A DNA stretch of 44,897 nt from Sergeia podlipaevii (taxonomy: Eukaryota; Euglenozoa; Kinetoplastea; Trypanosomatida; Trypanosomatidae): assembly GCA_030849805.1 (NCBI GenBank), contig JASANZ010002096.1, forward strand, positions 1 through 44,897, read 5' to 3'. This document shows positions 17,943 through 27,662 of the stretch, in pieces; position 1 is the stretch's first letter, and every line of letters begins with the position of its first letter. Position numbers and translations under genes: made by a program. Below the pieces are notes generated by a model that saw only the letters and a list, made by a program, of their open reading frames with translations, was not told the origin of the DNA and made no database searches.

Positions 17943-19466
17943 AGTAGTAAATGTTAAGAAAAAGTTGAGCAAAATAAAAAATTACAAAGGTCACCCACAC
18001 TCGTTTCTCCCTTCAAAAAAAATCTTCCAAATAAAAAAGGGTATGCAAAGGTAAACTAAAAGGCAAATCAAAATAGTTGAATCGCCTCTGTTTTTAAAAA
18101 CAAGAAGGAGTATCAAAAAAAAAATAACTCCTTCTTCCAATATCAGTATCTTGTAAGAGAAGCTAAATGCACCTCTGTACAGCCCCAGTACTACCGCGAC
18201 GACACTTCCGTGTATATCTTATAGAGAAGTGTTAAAAAAAAAAAAAAGAGGACTAGATGCAGCAGAGTAAGAATTATGGAACAAAGAAAAAAAAACAGCC
18301 TGCGTACGTTTCTATTTCCAACTATATGCCGTTCACGTCAAAATGTGTTGAGATGTATATATATATACTGGTGGATCTCGGAGAAAAGGCAATATTTAAA
18401 AAAAAAAATGGCTGTTTCCAGAAATAAATAGGATAATGCGTGTAAGTATCGTGCCCACTCTCTTGCTGGTATTGTTACTACTTTCCACCAGCAAGTTGGC
18501 GTGGCTGAGGGGGGGGGGGGAAAATGTAAAAGCAAAGAGATGTACGACAATCCTTTCGCGCAGTATATAAAATTAAAATGAATGCAAAGAAAGAAAACAC
18601 TACAAGATTATCTATATATAAATGTACTTCTCAAAAAAGAAATAGTAACAATACTTAAAAATCAAAATACCTCTACAATTTTCACGTTACTCCTTCTTGA
18701 TACGGATACACAAGCACACACGCACACTCTAAATGCAAGGTATAGTGGTGAACGCACACACTACCTCAACTATTTCCTTTTTTTTTCTTAACAAAGTGCT
18801 GAAAATATATATATGTATATAGCGATAAAGCTATATTGTTTACAAATGGTTAAACCTTTACAAGTTATTTAAAAGCAAAAAAAGAGAGAGCAAGAAGAAA
18901 GTGATACATTGAAGAACGACATAGCAAAGCAATAGGTTAGATGAAAATAGCTTTTTTGAAAAAATGCTACGTGGACATCTCTGGCAAGAACAAAAAACAA
19001 GAATTACATTTTCCTTTTTTAAAAAAAAAAAAGATGGGAAGTGCGTATAAAACTGTATGGTTTTTCTCTTTATTGTGGTGCGTATCGATACACATAAAGT
19101 GCAAAAAAAATGACCTCTCTCCTTCTCTCAGCAGACAAACACACACACACAAAAAGAAAAAAGAAAAAGCATTCGCAAATATATAAGGTAGAACACTGCG
19201 TGTCGCTCAAGTCACAACCCTCTCTTCCCCCCTCCCCTCCACCTTCCTCAACAGTTCACATTGAACATACTCTATGGAAAGCGTCAGCCATCTCAGAGGA
19301 AAGCTCTGATGAAAACATCACTTTGACCGTCGCTGATTTACCTCATCTCTCCAATATTATAGATTGAGTAATACAAAAAGAAAAGAGTACAACCTATATA
19401 TATTACACACAGGGAAAGCGAGAACATTTGTGTGAGGAGAATGCGCTACTGGCATTTTTATTTTTT
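17943..19466. other. Intergenic spacer, no gene seen
   Basis: About 1.5 kb of AT-rich sequence with several A-runs, a TA repeat (18355-18367), a G10 run (18511-18520) and CA repeats (19138-19150). A small GC-richer patch (18440-18510) contains a 9-bp inverted repeat (18462-18470 with 18487-18495) but nothing recognisable. It should hold the 3' UTR of the RPGRIP1-like gene and the 5' UTR of the kinase gene. Confidence 0.55.
18462..18495. repeat. 9-bp inverted repeat with 16-nt loop
   Basis: cttgctggt (18462-18470) is the exact reverse complement of accagcaag (18487-18495). It is short enough to be chance and lies in the spacer upstream of the kinase gene. Confidence 0.6.
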
Positions 19467-22331
19467 TTATGGTCCTGATATCCAACACAAACCAATACTC
19501 AGAGTTCCCTGTGGATGAAGAGGTTCAGTGGTACGGATAAGCGCTTGCGAGGAGGCCAGCAACGGCCGCAGGGGCACCTCTACCACACCTATATTCGACT
19601 GTATCTCCTTGGAACGGTCATCAAAGACGACAAAGAGGAGACTGCCGTGAAGCAGAAACTGAACAAGTTCGCGATCCATCACGACGCGATGATCGACCGG
19701 CTCTGCATCAAAGGCTGGGTCACAGCTAGAAGCGCGGCTAGATGGACGCACGACTGTGTCGCGAACGCAGGTGAGATATCCGGGTAAAGCATGTGCCGTA
19801 TAGAAAACATAAGGCTGTGGTGGAACGCCGTCAGATCCACTGGGAAGACCTTGAGCCCTAAACACCTGGACGCGCAGATATCGCACTGCGCGGAGTGCCA
19901 CCAGTGCCCCGCGCATCTCCGTAGCAGACATGAGCACAGCGCCGTCCAGTGGGGCAGCCAGTAAGGTGGGCAACATCAGCCGCGAGCAGCATATCTCAAG
20001 CACCACCTTACCCGCCTTGACGCCTTCGCCAGAAAGAAGTGTCAGCTGCTCCTCGACCGCCATTTCGCGCGAAGCGAGAAGCGCCATACCGGGAAGCTCC
20101 GCCATGGCCACCAGTTCGCTTCCAGTACCCTTCACACGGTGCAGCTGCAGCGTGAAGACGGTCTGCTGGATGGTGGCCAAGGTCACGGCGTCAGGATCGA
20201 GGTCATCGTACTGAAAGTGGATATCCATAGCCTCCTGCAATGAGTGCAGCGTAGGTGAAAGCATCGTGGCATAGTCAGCAAGGCCGTCAAGGGAGAAGAA
20301 AATCGCAGTTGGAGCTGAGGCATCTTCCATCCCAAGCGCCGCAGTGATGGTGTCGGGCTCAAGATGGAAGCCACGGATGCAAAACACAATAAGGCCTCCG
20401 CCTCTGCTGTCACCCTTCGCTCGCTCCGCGACGGCGCTCCGATATGCCTGTAGCTGCTGCTTGGCGAACACTGTCTGCACGTGTGTCAGGCGGCGGCGCA
20501 TCTCCAAGTTCTCCTGCAGCAGCGTATCACGCTCAGCAGAGATCTGCTTCAGCGCCTCGCGTTGCTGCTCCACCTGAGAAGTTATACTTGCGCAGCGTGC
20601 CTCCGCAAGCTCAATGTCCATCGCAGCTGTTGCAAGAGCCTCTCGCATCTGCCCTTGCTCCCACGTATCGTCCCACGCTAGCGTCTCAAACAGATCCAAC
20701 GCCTTCCCCGCGTCAGTGGCCTTGCGGGCATCCTCTTCGCAATTTCCAGAGAGCGCGCCGCCCTCCGCCTCCGTAGAAAGGATAGATTTTCTACTTACCC
20801 CACGGCCTGTTGACGCCACTGCGGAGCGATTCTTCATCATCGCGGCTACAGCCAGAGCACGGTGCACATCCTCATCGTCAAGATCCTTGGCTGCGTGACC
20901 AGCAAAAGCCAGCTGTGCTGAGACGTCCGCACACTCTTTGCGAGAAAGCGCGAGATCGCGGCGGCGCATCACCGCCTCCTCCTGCAACTGTGTCATCCTT
21001 CTCTCTAACTCCGAGCAGCGTCGCTGCGACTCCAGCACTGCCTTCTGCCGCTCCCTTGCTAGCGCGTCTGCTTGCTCCCTCATCTCGGTCAACTCCACCA
21101 CCTGTTGCGCGTGCTCCCTATCCACGGCAGCAGCGGTCTCTCTACTGCACGCGTGCAATGCAGAGGTGAGCGAGAGTACTTCACGCTCCAGCCGCATCGC
21201 CTCCTCTGTCTTCTTCTGCAAAGCCATTTCGGTCTCGGTAAGGCACAAGAGGCGCGCCTCCAGACCACCGCGCTCCACCTGCAGCTGCCTCACTTGACCC
21301 TTCGCCTCCTCTGTACATCGATTGCTGTGCTGTAACTCCTCGATAAGACGTGTACACTCGTTCTTGAGCATCTCAGTGTTCTGCTGCGCCTGTTCCAGAC
21401 GACTACTCAAAACCGCCACGTCTGCCGCCTTGTGCCGAGCCTCTGTCTGGATCCTTAAGAGCGCCTGTGGATCTACCCCAGACTGGCAGCGCACAAGCTC
21501 TTCATGGTCAGCCTGCAACAGCTTTAGCTTCAGTGCCAACGCATCACGCTCACTAGTAAGTGTCGCCAGTGCCTCTCTATGCGCTCTCTCCAGCTGCACC
21601 ACTGCATTTTCATTAGCCTCTGCTTGTGCGTTGAGTGTAGAGAGACCTTCGTGCATCGCCATGGACGGATGCGGCGAAGTGGCGCCGATGACCCGTTGAT
21701 TCTGCACACGTGCCAGCTCCTCGCGTGCCACTCGCAGCGCATCCTGCGCCGTGTTACTCTCGTGGAGATATCGATTCCGCTCCTGGGTAAGGTCAGCAAG
21801 CTGCCGCTGCAAGCTCTCCACCAACGCCGCTCGCTCTGCTCCCTCCCTCGCGGAGTTACTCCCCACTGCTGTCGATGTGTCTAGTGTCGAAGGTGCAGGT
21901 GCATACACACTACTCTCTGAAGTACCGATTCGCGCTCGCAGCCGGCGTATCTCCTCCCTAGCCTGCTGCAGTGCATTCTGAGTGAGAGCCAGTTCCACCG
22001 CTCCCGCAGCCACATCGGCTCTCGTGCCGCCGTAACTGGTAGTAGGCGCGGATAGTCGCTTTAACTTGTCTACTGTCGTCGCTGTAGAAACCTGGGGAAG
22101 GTTTGGCAGCAACCCACTTGTGCTGGGGGAGTGGGTCGTGCGCACTTCAGAGACAGCCAAGCCCTGCTGCTTCAAATCTGCCACTAGGCGATGAAACTGA
22201 GTACGCAGTCGCGTTATTTTGGCCTCGCTTTCATTAAGAGACGCCTTGAGGCGCTTGTTCTCCTCTAGTGCTCGGTGCAGGCGTTCGTCCATAGACTGCC
22301 CCGCAGTGGAACCTCGCGTGCCTCTGTGCAT
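19467..22331 (-). CDS. RPGRIP1-like coiled-coil protein with C-terminal C2 domains
   Basis: A 954-residue protein. Residues about 10-610 are nearly continuous coiled coil, with heptad-rich Leu/Glu/Gln/Arg sequence. From about 640 the coils stop and a beta-rich region begins with IVFCIRGFHLEP and continues through IFFSLDGLADYATMLSP and TVFTLQLHRVKGTGSELVAMAELPG, which reads as a C2-like domain. A second C2-like domain covers about 818-940 (LRVQVFRAQGLPSG, PYVFYTAHALPGYLT, SLLFVVFDDRSKEIQSNIGVVEVPLRPLL). Long coil plus two C2 domains is the plan of RPGRIP1/RPGRIP1L, ciliary transition-zone scaffolds, and fits a flagellate. The frame extends 25 codons upstream to a GTG at 22406, but a splice acceptor at about 22393 favours the ATG at 22331. 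Assignment rests on architecture; another coil-C2 basal-body protein remains possible. Confidence 0.78.
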   Translation of the reverse strand: MHRGTRGSTAGQSMDERLHRALEENKRLKASLNESEAKITRLRTQFHRLVADLKQQGLAVSEVRTTHSPSTSGLLPNLPQVSTATTVDKLKRLSAPTTSYGGTRADVAAGAVELALTQNALQQAREEIRRLRARIGTSESSVYAPAPSTLDTSTAVGSNSAREGAERAALVESLQRQLADLTQERNRYLHESNTAQDALRVAREELARVQNQRVIGATSPHPSMAMHEGLSTLNAQAEANENAVVQLERAHREALATLTSERDALALKLKLLQADHEELVRCQSGVDPQALLRIQTEARHKAADVAVLSSRLEQAQQNTEMLKNECTRLIEELQHSNRCTEEAKGQVRQLQVERGGLEARLLCLTETEMALQKKTEEAMRLEREVLSLTSALHACSRETAAAVDREHAQQVVELTEMREQADALARERQKAVLESQRRCSELERRMTQLQEEAVMRRRDLALSRKECADVSAQLAFAGHAAKDLDDEDVHRALAVAAMMKNRSAVASTGRGVSRKSILSTEAEGGALSGNCEEDARKATDAGKALDLFETLAWDDTWEQGQMREALATAAMDIELAEARCASITSQVEQQREALKQISAERDTLLQENLEMRRRLTHVQTVFAKQQLQAYRSAVAERAKGDSRGGGLIVFCIRGFHLEPDTITAALGMEDASAPTAIFFSLDGLADYATMLSPTLHSLQEAMDIHFQYDDLDPDAVTLATIQQTVFTLQLHRVKGTGSELVAMAELPGMALLASREMAVEEQLTLLSGEGVKAGKVVLEICCSRLMLPTLLAAPLDGAVLMSATEMRGALVALRAVRYLRVQVFRAQGLPSGSDGVPPQPYVFYTAHALPGYLTCVRDTVVRPSSRASSCDPAFDAEPVDHRVVMDRELVQFLLHGSLLFVVFDDRSKEIQSNIGVVEVPLRPLLASSQALIRTTEPLHPQGTLSIGLCWISGP

Positions 22332-23087
22332 TTGCTTTTCCTCTTCTGTGCTGGATCGAAAGGATGTGATATGTCTATGCACTTCCTCGCCGCTACAAGT
22401 AGGCACAGTAAAGAAAATTAGAATATAGGAGGTATGTGTATCTATGTATGTATATTTCTATCTACGCTTGTTTGTATGTGGTTGCTTTGCGTGTGTAGAA
22501 TGCACTCTCTGTGCAACGCTGTTCTATCAAAGACTTAGCAGCAAGCTCGCTTCAATTTTTTTTTTGAAGAAAAAAAATACACCAACGCAGCAGTCAAACG
22601 TGTGTGTTACTGTTCGTTTAATTGATCTATTGCCAGCTTAACCTTCCAGAGCAGATTGTAATAATGAAAAGGTAACCACCGCACGGCTAATTAGTTCCCC
22701 ACAGCTTACACACGTATAGGTGGTTGGGGTTCACTTAAAAAAAAAAGTAGAAAAATTTTAAGCGTCATCCAAAGCAAAAGGAAATAAATTTATTATTTAA
22801 AAAAAAAATTACAAAAGCAAACAACATTTGATCAAAAAATGCAGTACATAAGGTTGTATAATTCTCCTCTTTATCGCTGTTTATTAGCTGTTTATCTACT
22901 TGCTTTTTTTTCCGGCTTCTGTTCTGTCGCAACAGACAGTCAAGCAAGCAATTCATCACCAAGGTTTTTAAGTTACAACTAACTATCCACTCCTGATCGT
23001 CCGCCCTCCATGACCTTCCGCGAGAATCTCACCCCAGGTCACCAGGCCCACGTAGCCAGCGGTGAGAGTCTCATCCACCCATTCCCT
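22332..23087. other. Intergenic spacer, no gene seen
   Basis: About 750 nt of AT-rich sequence with T- and A-runs and a GTAT repeat (22435-22452). It contains the predicted acceptor of the RPGRIP1-like gene and the 3' UTR of SF3B4. No supported gene. Confidence 0.6.
22393..22425 (-). promoter_or_regulatory. Predicted trans-splice acceptor for the RPGRIP1-like gene
   Basis: The minus strand reads ctaattttctttactgtgcc then TACTTGTAG, with the AG at 22394-22393. It lies downstream of the GTG at 22406 in the same frame, so the mature mRNA would lack that codon. This supports the ATG at 22331 with a 5' UTR of about 60 nt. Confidence 0.5.
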
Positions 23088-23861
23088 TTACCTTTTCTGG
23101 TGGCCGCCAGCACCACTGTACAGGTTCACCTTCTCCACCCAAGACGTGTTCGCCTCGCGAGTAGAACGACGATCCTGCCGCACCTTGTTCACCTCCTGCG
23201 ACAGCAACGATTGATATTTGCGCTCTTGATCCCGCACTAAATCTGCATTCTCACGCTCCTCTTTACTGCCATGCAAACGGCCGCTTCCGTCCTCCAGCTC
23301 TGCGTATTGGACGGATATAATGCGATCTCTGTACACGCGCTGATTCATCTGTGCTATCACGCGATCACTGGCGGCGAAGGTCTTGTAGGAGAGCACAACG
23401 CTACCACGAAAGTTGCCTGCTGAGTCTCGGCGCATACGCGGTGGTACAGCAAACTGGCCAAACTGCTCAAAAAATGAAGTAATGTCAAATTCGGTAGCTG
23501 CAAAGTCGACGTTGCGCACCATAACCTTTGCGCCGATCTCATGCAGGCCTGTCTCTACAGGGCGAGTGCGGAGCTCAGCACTCGCGCTAACATGATCCAC
23601 GCGTATTTCCTTTTCAAAGAGGCGCAGGCGTGTGCGGTATAACGCTTCAAAGCAGTACTTTGCGTCCTCGGGAGACAAAAAATCAACAAAACAGAAGGTC
23701 CTTCGCTGTGCAACCCCCGTCACGTCACTCGCGGTCGGCCACGATATATTTGTTATAGGGCCAAACTGAACCGCAAGCTCATGAATGATGGCTTCGTCGC
23801 ACTGCTCAGGTAAATCGCGAAACGCTACACGGCGTGGATCATCTCGCCTGTAAGTGGTCAT
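23088..23861 (-). CDS. SF3B4: Splicing factor SF3B4 / SAP49 (two RRMs)
   Basis: A 257-residue component of the U2 snRNP SF3b complex, acting in the nucleus at the branch-point region. In kinetoplastids this serves mainly trans-splicing. RRM1 covers about 11-92 (RNP2-like VAFRDL at 12-17; RNP1-like RRTFCFVDF near 53-61). RRM2 covers about 112-188 (VMVRNVDF at 113-120; GSVVLSYK at 153-160). Directly after RRM2 come SVQYAELEDGSGRLHGSKEE, closely matching the SAP49 signature after its second RRM, then a charged helical tail. The Pro/Gly-rich C-terminus of animal SF3B4 is absent; the protein stops after a Lys/Arg/Glu-rich segment. RRM1 has a slightly longer loop before RNP1. ATG confirmed at 23861. 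Confidence 0.9.
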   Translation of the reverse strand: MTTYRRDDPRRVAFRDLPEQCDEAIIHELAVQFGPITNISWPTASDVTGVAQRRTFCFVDFLSPEDAKYCFEALYRTRLRLFEKEIRVDHVSASAELRTRPVETGLHEIGAKVMVRNVDFAATEFDITSFFEQFGQFAVPPRMRRDSAGNFRGSVVLSYKTFAASDRVIAQMNQRVYRDRIISVQYAELEDGSGRLHGSKEERENADLVRDQERKYQSLLSQEVNKVRQDRRSTREANTSWVEKVNLYSGAGGHQKR

Positions 23862-24325
23862 GCTACAATGCTAGCCTCAATAGAGTAGAACTATATGCTA
23901 TTTGAGGGAGTGTGGGGGATGTAAAAGCAAAAATACACTGTTCGTATGACGCTTTGTTCTTCTCAGTTATAGAGGCTAACTTTATTCACTAGTATGATCC
24001 TTGTAATGCTCCTAGCCGTTGCTCTTGACTTCTTCCTTTAATTTATAGAAGCTCCAAGAACTACCTCTGAGAACTGAAAAAGCAGAAGGGTAGTGAAAGG
24101 GGGGTTGTATAGAAAGGCATCCATGAATGTGATGTGCCGAATGCAAGGTAAAATATCATTTAAAAAAGAAAAGGATTGCTGCATTCTCTATCTAGACTAA
24201 AGTACAGATACAGTCTCCCCCACTGTGAGCTGTCGTGCAGAAATCAACGCGCAAGAAGCACCGCAATTATAGCTTACATGCACTCCTTTTTTTTATCACA
24301 ATTTTAGAAAAACGTTCATAACGTC
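23862..24325. other. Intergenic spacer, no gene seen
   Basis: About 460 nt of mixed AT-rich sequence between the RPB4 stop and the SF3B4 start. No tRNA-like or other gene is seen. Confidence 0.6.
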
Positions 24326-24805
24326 TCACTGCTCCAACAGTGCAATCACCTCCTCTTGGATATCCGCATCTTCAAATCGTGCAAGCGACGGGATGAGCAG
24401 CATGGCCTCATCCGCCGATTTAGGCATCAAAGTAGTGAGAGCCACCACCTCAAAAGGCTTGAGCTTTTCCTTTGTCACTGGACCAGATCCGCTTCCAGAG
24501 TCTACATTTGCAATAATGTTGCCCCCCGCATCTACCTGGAGGTTAGCAAGATGCGCATTGAGACCTGTTTCTGCGCTCCGCACACGCAGGTGGCGTCGGC
24601 GCAGCTCCGATACAACTTCTTCGTCGGCGCATGTCTCCTGCATCATGTCCACCTGGTCCTTGCACTCACGAATGGACACTCTCGCGCCGTCCAAGTCATC
24701 GCCGGTGTCGCGCCGCTCGCGCAGCAGCTGGGAAACTACAGGAAGGGTGAGTGGGACCGCACTGTTGAAGACTGGGCCAAGGTTCCCCTCTACATAGCGC
24801 TCCAT
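24326..24805 (-). CDS. RPB4: RNA polymerase II subunit RPB4
   Basis: A 159-residue protein. The C-terminal 45 residues (KLKPFEVVALTTLMPKSADE, then AMLLIPSLARFEDADIQEEV) match the HRDC-like domain of RPB4, including the diagnostic F-E...L.L.P..A.EA..LIPSL.RFED pattern. The N-terminal half is helical and charged, and could form the tip that pairs with RPB7 in the Pol II stalk. Gly/Ser-rich residues 93-112 form a linker. The Pol III homologue RPC17 shares the fold, but the IPSL-RFED motif favours RPB4. ATG confirmed at 24805, and a good splice acceptor lies 8 nt upstream. The + strand is open opposite this gene, which is a shadow. Confidence 0.88.
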   Translation of the reverse strand: MERYVEGNLGPVFNSAVPLTLPVVSQLLRERRDTGDDLDGARVSIRECKDQVDMMQETCADEEVVSELRRRHLRVRSAETGLNAHLANLQVDAGGNIIANVDSGSGSGPVTKEKLKPFEVVALTTLMPKSADEAMLLIPSLARFEDADIQEEVIALLEQ

Positions 24806-25467
24806 CGTCGACTAAGAAGGCAGAGCGAGAGATACACTATTACTAGTAATATGTGAGTATATTGAAAAGAGGCTATTTAGCGCACAGTGCAATGAGCTCT
24901 CGAAGACTCTTGAACTTTTTATTAACTATTGCTTTCCTTTCGCTTACACCAGTCGTGAAAAAGAAAGTTTGTAAAAATTAAAAATTATAATTAAAATTAA
25001 AAGAAGACACAGAAAGCAAATTTCACATGTAAGAGTAAGAATTAGTTTTCTGCTGCAGTCAAGCAAACAACAGATAACCTGAAAGGAGGAGGGATAGCGA
25101 TTGAATGACATGAACACACATCATTGCATATCTATATATTTCTTGTGTCTTGTTTTTGCTTGCTTGCTATTAGTGCAAGTTCGCTTTCGAAGGAACAATG
25201 ACAAAACATCATCAAGCGTGCCTCTCTGGCTTCTACCGTACTCTCTTTCTATATATGTACCTTACATCTTTTTAATATGCTTCTATCTCTCTCTCTCTCT
25301 ATCTATATATATATATATGTATACCACTATCATTATCTGTGTGGCAGGGCAACGTGAAAGATCTATTGCAAACATGCCTAAAATGTGTCTGTATCCCCTG
25401 CCCTTCCCCACCATCACTATACTACACACGCCGCTGTAAACTATGAAGTGGTTTTTTTTTTAAGGTT
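24806..25467. other. Intergenic spacer, no gene seen
   Basis: About 660 nt of AT-rich sequence with CTCT and TATA repeats (25287-25320). A predicted acceptor for RPB4 lies at its left end. No supported gene. Confidence 0.6.
24812..24835 (-). promoter_or_regulatory. Predicted trans-splice acceptor for RPB4
   Basis: The minus strand reads gtatctctcgctctgccttc then TTAG, with the AG at 24813-24812, followed by six bases and the ATG. This implies a gene-derived 5' UTR of about 6 nt after the spliced leader. Confidence 0.5.
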
Positions 25468-27612
25468 TCACTGATGACTCGGCGATCGTGACCGCGGCAC
25501 CGTGCCTGGCGCGTACACAGTTATCCCAACGCGCGTACCCACAACGGTCATTCCCTCCATCCCCTTCACCAGCGCTACAGTATTTGGCTGGGCTAGAGGC
25601 CCTCGCGACCCTACAGACCACAGCGAGCGATGCACCGCAAATGCAGAAGAGGATGGGAGGGAAGGGGTCCGCTGTGGTTCATATTGCCAAAGCGCTGCTG
25701 CCTCCAGCTGCTGCCGCAGTGACTTCTCCCTCTTGCTCATTCGCCTCCTTTCTCCCCGCTCCTCGCGCTTGGTAGGCAGAGCATCACCGCTGTGGGGCTG
25801 AGGCAGTCCGTGCAAACTTCTATACTTGTTCTTCACAGCGTCATGCATCATGGGCGTAGAGTTTCCCTGTGGTGTTGTGCCAGCAACACTATTGGTAATA
25901 GTGTTAGCGTTATTGATGGCGGCGGCGGCCGCAGCAACGGCCGCAAGGCGACGCTGAATGGGATCAGACCGACGCTGAGGCGTGCTCTTGCGGGAGTACA
26001 AGTCCTTCATAAAGCGCTCTGTGAACACACTGCGGCAATGAACAATTCCTCGGTTTTCCTCTTTTAGCGACTTCTCAGTATATTCCTGTGATACTCCCTC
26101 GTAGTGCCGCCAACCTCCAGCTCTCTTGTCCCCCGCTTCTACCTGACGCAGTCGACGCTTCAGCAGGCGCCGCTCGATCTGGCTTGCCCCGCTTAAGCCA
26201 AGGCAGGACGACGAGCTCCCTGCGCGACTAAACTGCATCACGCTCATAGGAGAAGACGCCTGTGTGCCACTGTAGTACACCCCGGAGTGAGCCGGGGTTG
26301 GGCACCGCTGAGACGCGTGGCACGGAGTGATGACGCTACTTTCATCCCCGCCGTGCACGGCAAGCACGTTGATGCGTCCAGCAAGCACCTGCGAAATGGG
26401 ACGTGGCGGCACTCCAGCTGCTTGCACATAGTCTGCCCTCTTCCCACCACGCGTTGCACTGCTCTCCTTTGAGCTTACCCTTGCATCGGGCTTGCCTTCA
26501 GTGCGCTTGTAGTCGCTGCTGCTGCTGCTACTGGTGCTGCCATCAGTGTCAATATCGCTAGTGTTGCTGGCGCTGCGGGCCGCCTTCCCTCGCTTTTGAT
26601 CGTACCTGCCTCTCTTCCCTTTGTATGTCTTCATCTTCGGCGTTGGCGTTCTTGGTACTGAAACTGGCGCAGCAACTGGAACAGGAGGCTCTGGTGAAGA
26701 GGTTTCCGCCTGAGTGACAGTGCACTCCTGTGTAGCCTCTGGCGCCGAGTGGGAACGCACAACCGCAGACGAAAAGGAAGGCGGCGGTATGACCACATGG
26801 GTACCGCGCCAATCATCATTACTGGGAAGGATAGGAACTGGGATAACGAATGGGACATCCACTCCAGCGGCGCACGCTGGCATCTGCTCTTGTGATATTA
26901 CCTCAGTGCTCTCCTGCTGCTCTGGTGGCAATACCTCGTCCGCTGTGTCAACTTCTGCATCATCGCCATCATCCAGGAGGCGACAGAGCCTTGCTAGTGT
27001 TGGGCACTCAGTACTAGATGATTCACACTGGCCAAAAAGCCACCTTAAGGAGCTCTTGCAATTGCTGACCTGGGAGGATGCGGTAGGAACCGCTGGAAGC
27101 ATCGACAACATCGCTGATTCCGCTGTGTGGTCATCATCTTCAGCATCAATAGCGTCACAGTAGCCCGAGTCACTTTGATCAGTAACGCAAGATTCCGAAC
27201 TATTTACGGCGGCAGCTGGAATCGGAAGAAACTGGCGGGTGTCTGTGGAGCTGTGAGCAGCAGCAACAATATCTTCATGCATAACAGCATCGCTAACGAT
27301 CGCCTTTCCACTTGGAGGTTTGATGGGTGCTCTACCCTCCTTCTTCTCGGTACCGTCATTCAGCAAGGAGGAAAGCACTCGCAACGTGGAGAAGTCTGCC
27401 TCTGTGCCACTGCAGTGGTAAGTCAAGAGATCCAGGGTGGTATCAGCGTGGAGGGGTCCCTCGATGGTGGAGGGTGGACTGCGAGAGACTAGCACAGCTG
27501 CTTGTGGCTCCGTGAGCTTCTCCTCGCAAGTGAGGAGGGATGAAAGGGTTACTAACGTTGGCAAATCCCGGTCAGCCTCAGTAGAGCATTTTGACACGAT
27601 AAACTGAAGCAT
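25468..27612 (-). CDS. Unknown low-complexity protein with a three-copy N-terminal repeat
   Basis: A 714-residue protein with no domain I recognise. Three copies of a 25-26-residue motif occur at residues 2-27, 60-84 and 189-213, with pattern L-x2-[IL]-x3-C-[SE] ... TL-x2-L-x2-LL, each followed by an acidic stretch. Residues 90-300 are acidic and Ser/Thr-rich. Residues about 340-400 are basic (MKTYKGKRGRYDQKRGKAAR) and then Ser-rich. Residues about 510-570 contain a helical stretch (FTERFMKDLYSRKSTPQRR) and an Ala run. The C-terminal 130 residues are basic and Gln/Leu-rich, then Ser/Pro. It is mostly disordered; a scaffold or RNA-associated role is possible but unproven. An apparent nine-codon extension begins at TTG; the ATG at 27612 lies just after a strong splice acceptor. 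Confidence 0.85.
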   Translation of the reverse strand: MLQFIVSKCSTEADRDLPTLVTLSSLLTCEEKLTEPQAAVLVSRSPPSTIEGPLHADTTLDLLTYHCSGTEADFSTLRVLSSLLNDGTEKKEGRAPIKPPSGKAIVSDAVMHEDIVAAAHSSTDTRQFLPIPAAAVNSSESCVTDQSDSGYCDAIDAEDDDHTAESAMLSMLPAVPTASSQVSNCKSSLRWLFGQCESSSTECPTLARLCRLLDDGDDAEVDTADEVLPPEQQESTEVISQEQMPACAAGVDVPFVIPVPILPSNDDWRGTHVVIPPPSFSSAVVRSHSAPEATQECTVTQAETSSPEPPVPVAAPVSVPRTPTPKMKTYKGKRGRYDQKRGKAARSASNTSDIDTDGSTSSSSSSDYKRTEGKPDARVSSKESSATRGGKRADYVQAAGVPPRPISQVLAGRINVLAVHGGDESSVITPCHASQRCPTPAHSGVYYSGTQASSPMSVMQFSRAGSSSSCLGLSGASQIERRLLKRRLRQVEAGDKRAGGWRHYEGVSQEYTEKSLKEENRGIVHCRSVFTERFMKDLYSRKSTPQRRSDPIQRRLAAVAAAAAAINNANTITNSVAGTTPQGNSTPMMHDAVKNKYRSLHGLPQPHSGDALPTKREERGERRRMSKREKSLRQQLEAAALWQYEPQRTPSLPSSSAFAVHRSLWSVGSRGPLAQPNTVALVKGMEGMTVVGTRVGITVYAPGTVPRSRSPSHQ

Positions 27613-27631
27613 GCTTGTATCACACACTTTA

Positions 27632-27662
27632 CTTTTCAAAGAAAGAAAAAAGAAAAAAAAAA
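27632..27662 (-). promoter_or_regulatory. Predicted trans-splice acceptor for the 714-residue protein gene
   Basis: The minus strand has an almost unbroken T/C run (about 27661-27640) followed by GAAAAG, with the AG at 27633-27632. This is downstream of the in-frame TTG at 27639 and about 20 nt before the ATG at 27612, so it supports that ATG. Confidence 0.5.

Noticed and set aside
17943..17972. Ten-codon N-terminal extension of the kinase
   Set aside because: It begins with TTG and is AT-rich; ATG at 17942 is the first Met.
22332..22406. 25-codon N-terminal extension of the RPGRIP1-like gene
   Set aside because: It begins with GTG, and a good splice acceptor lies between that GTG and the first ATG.
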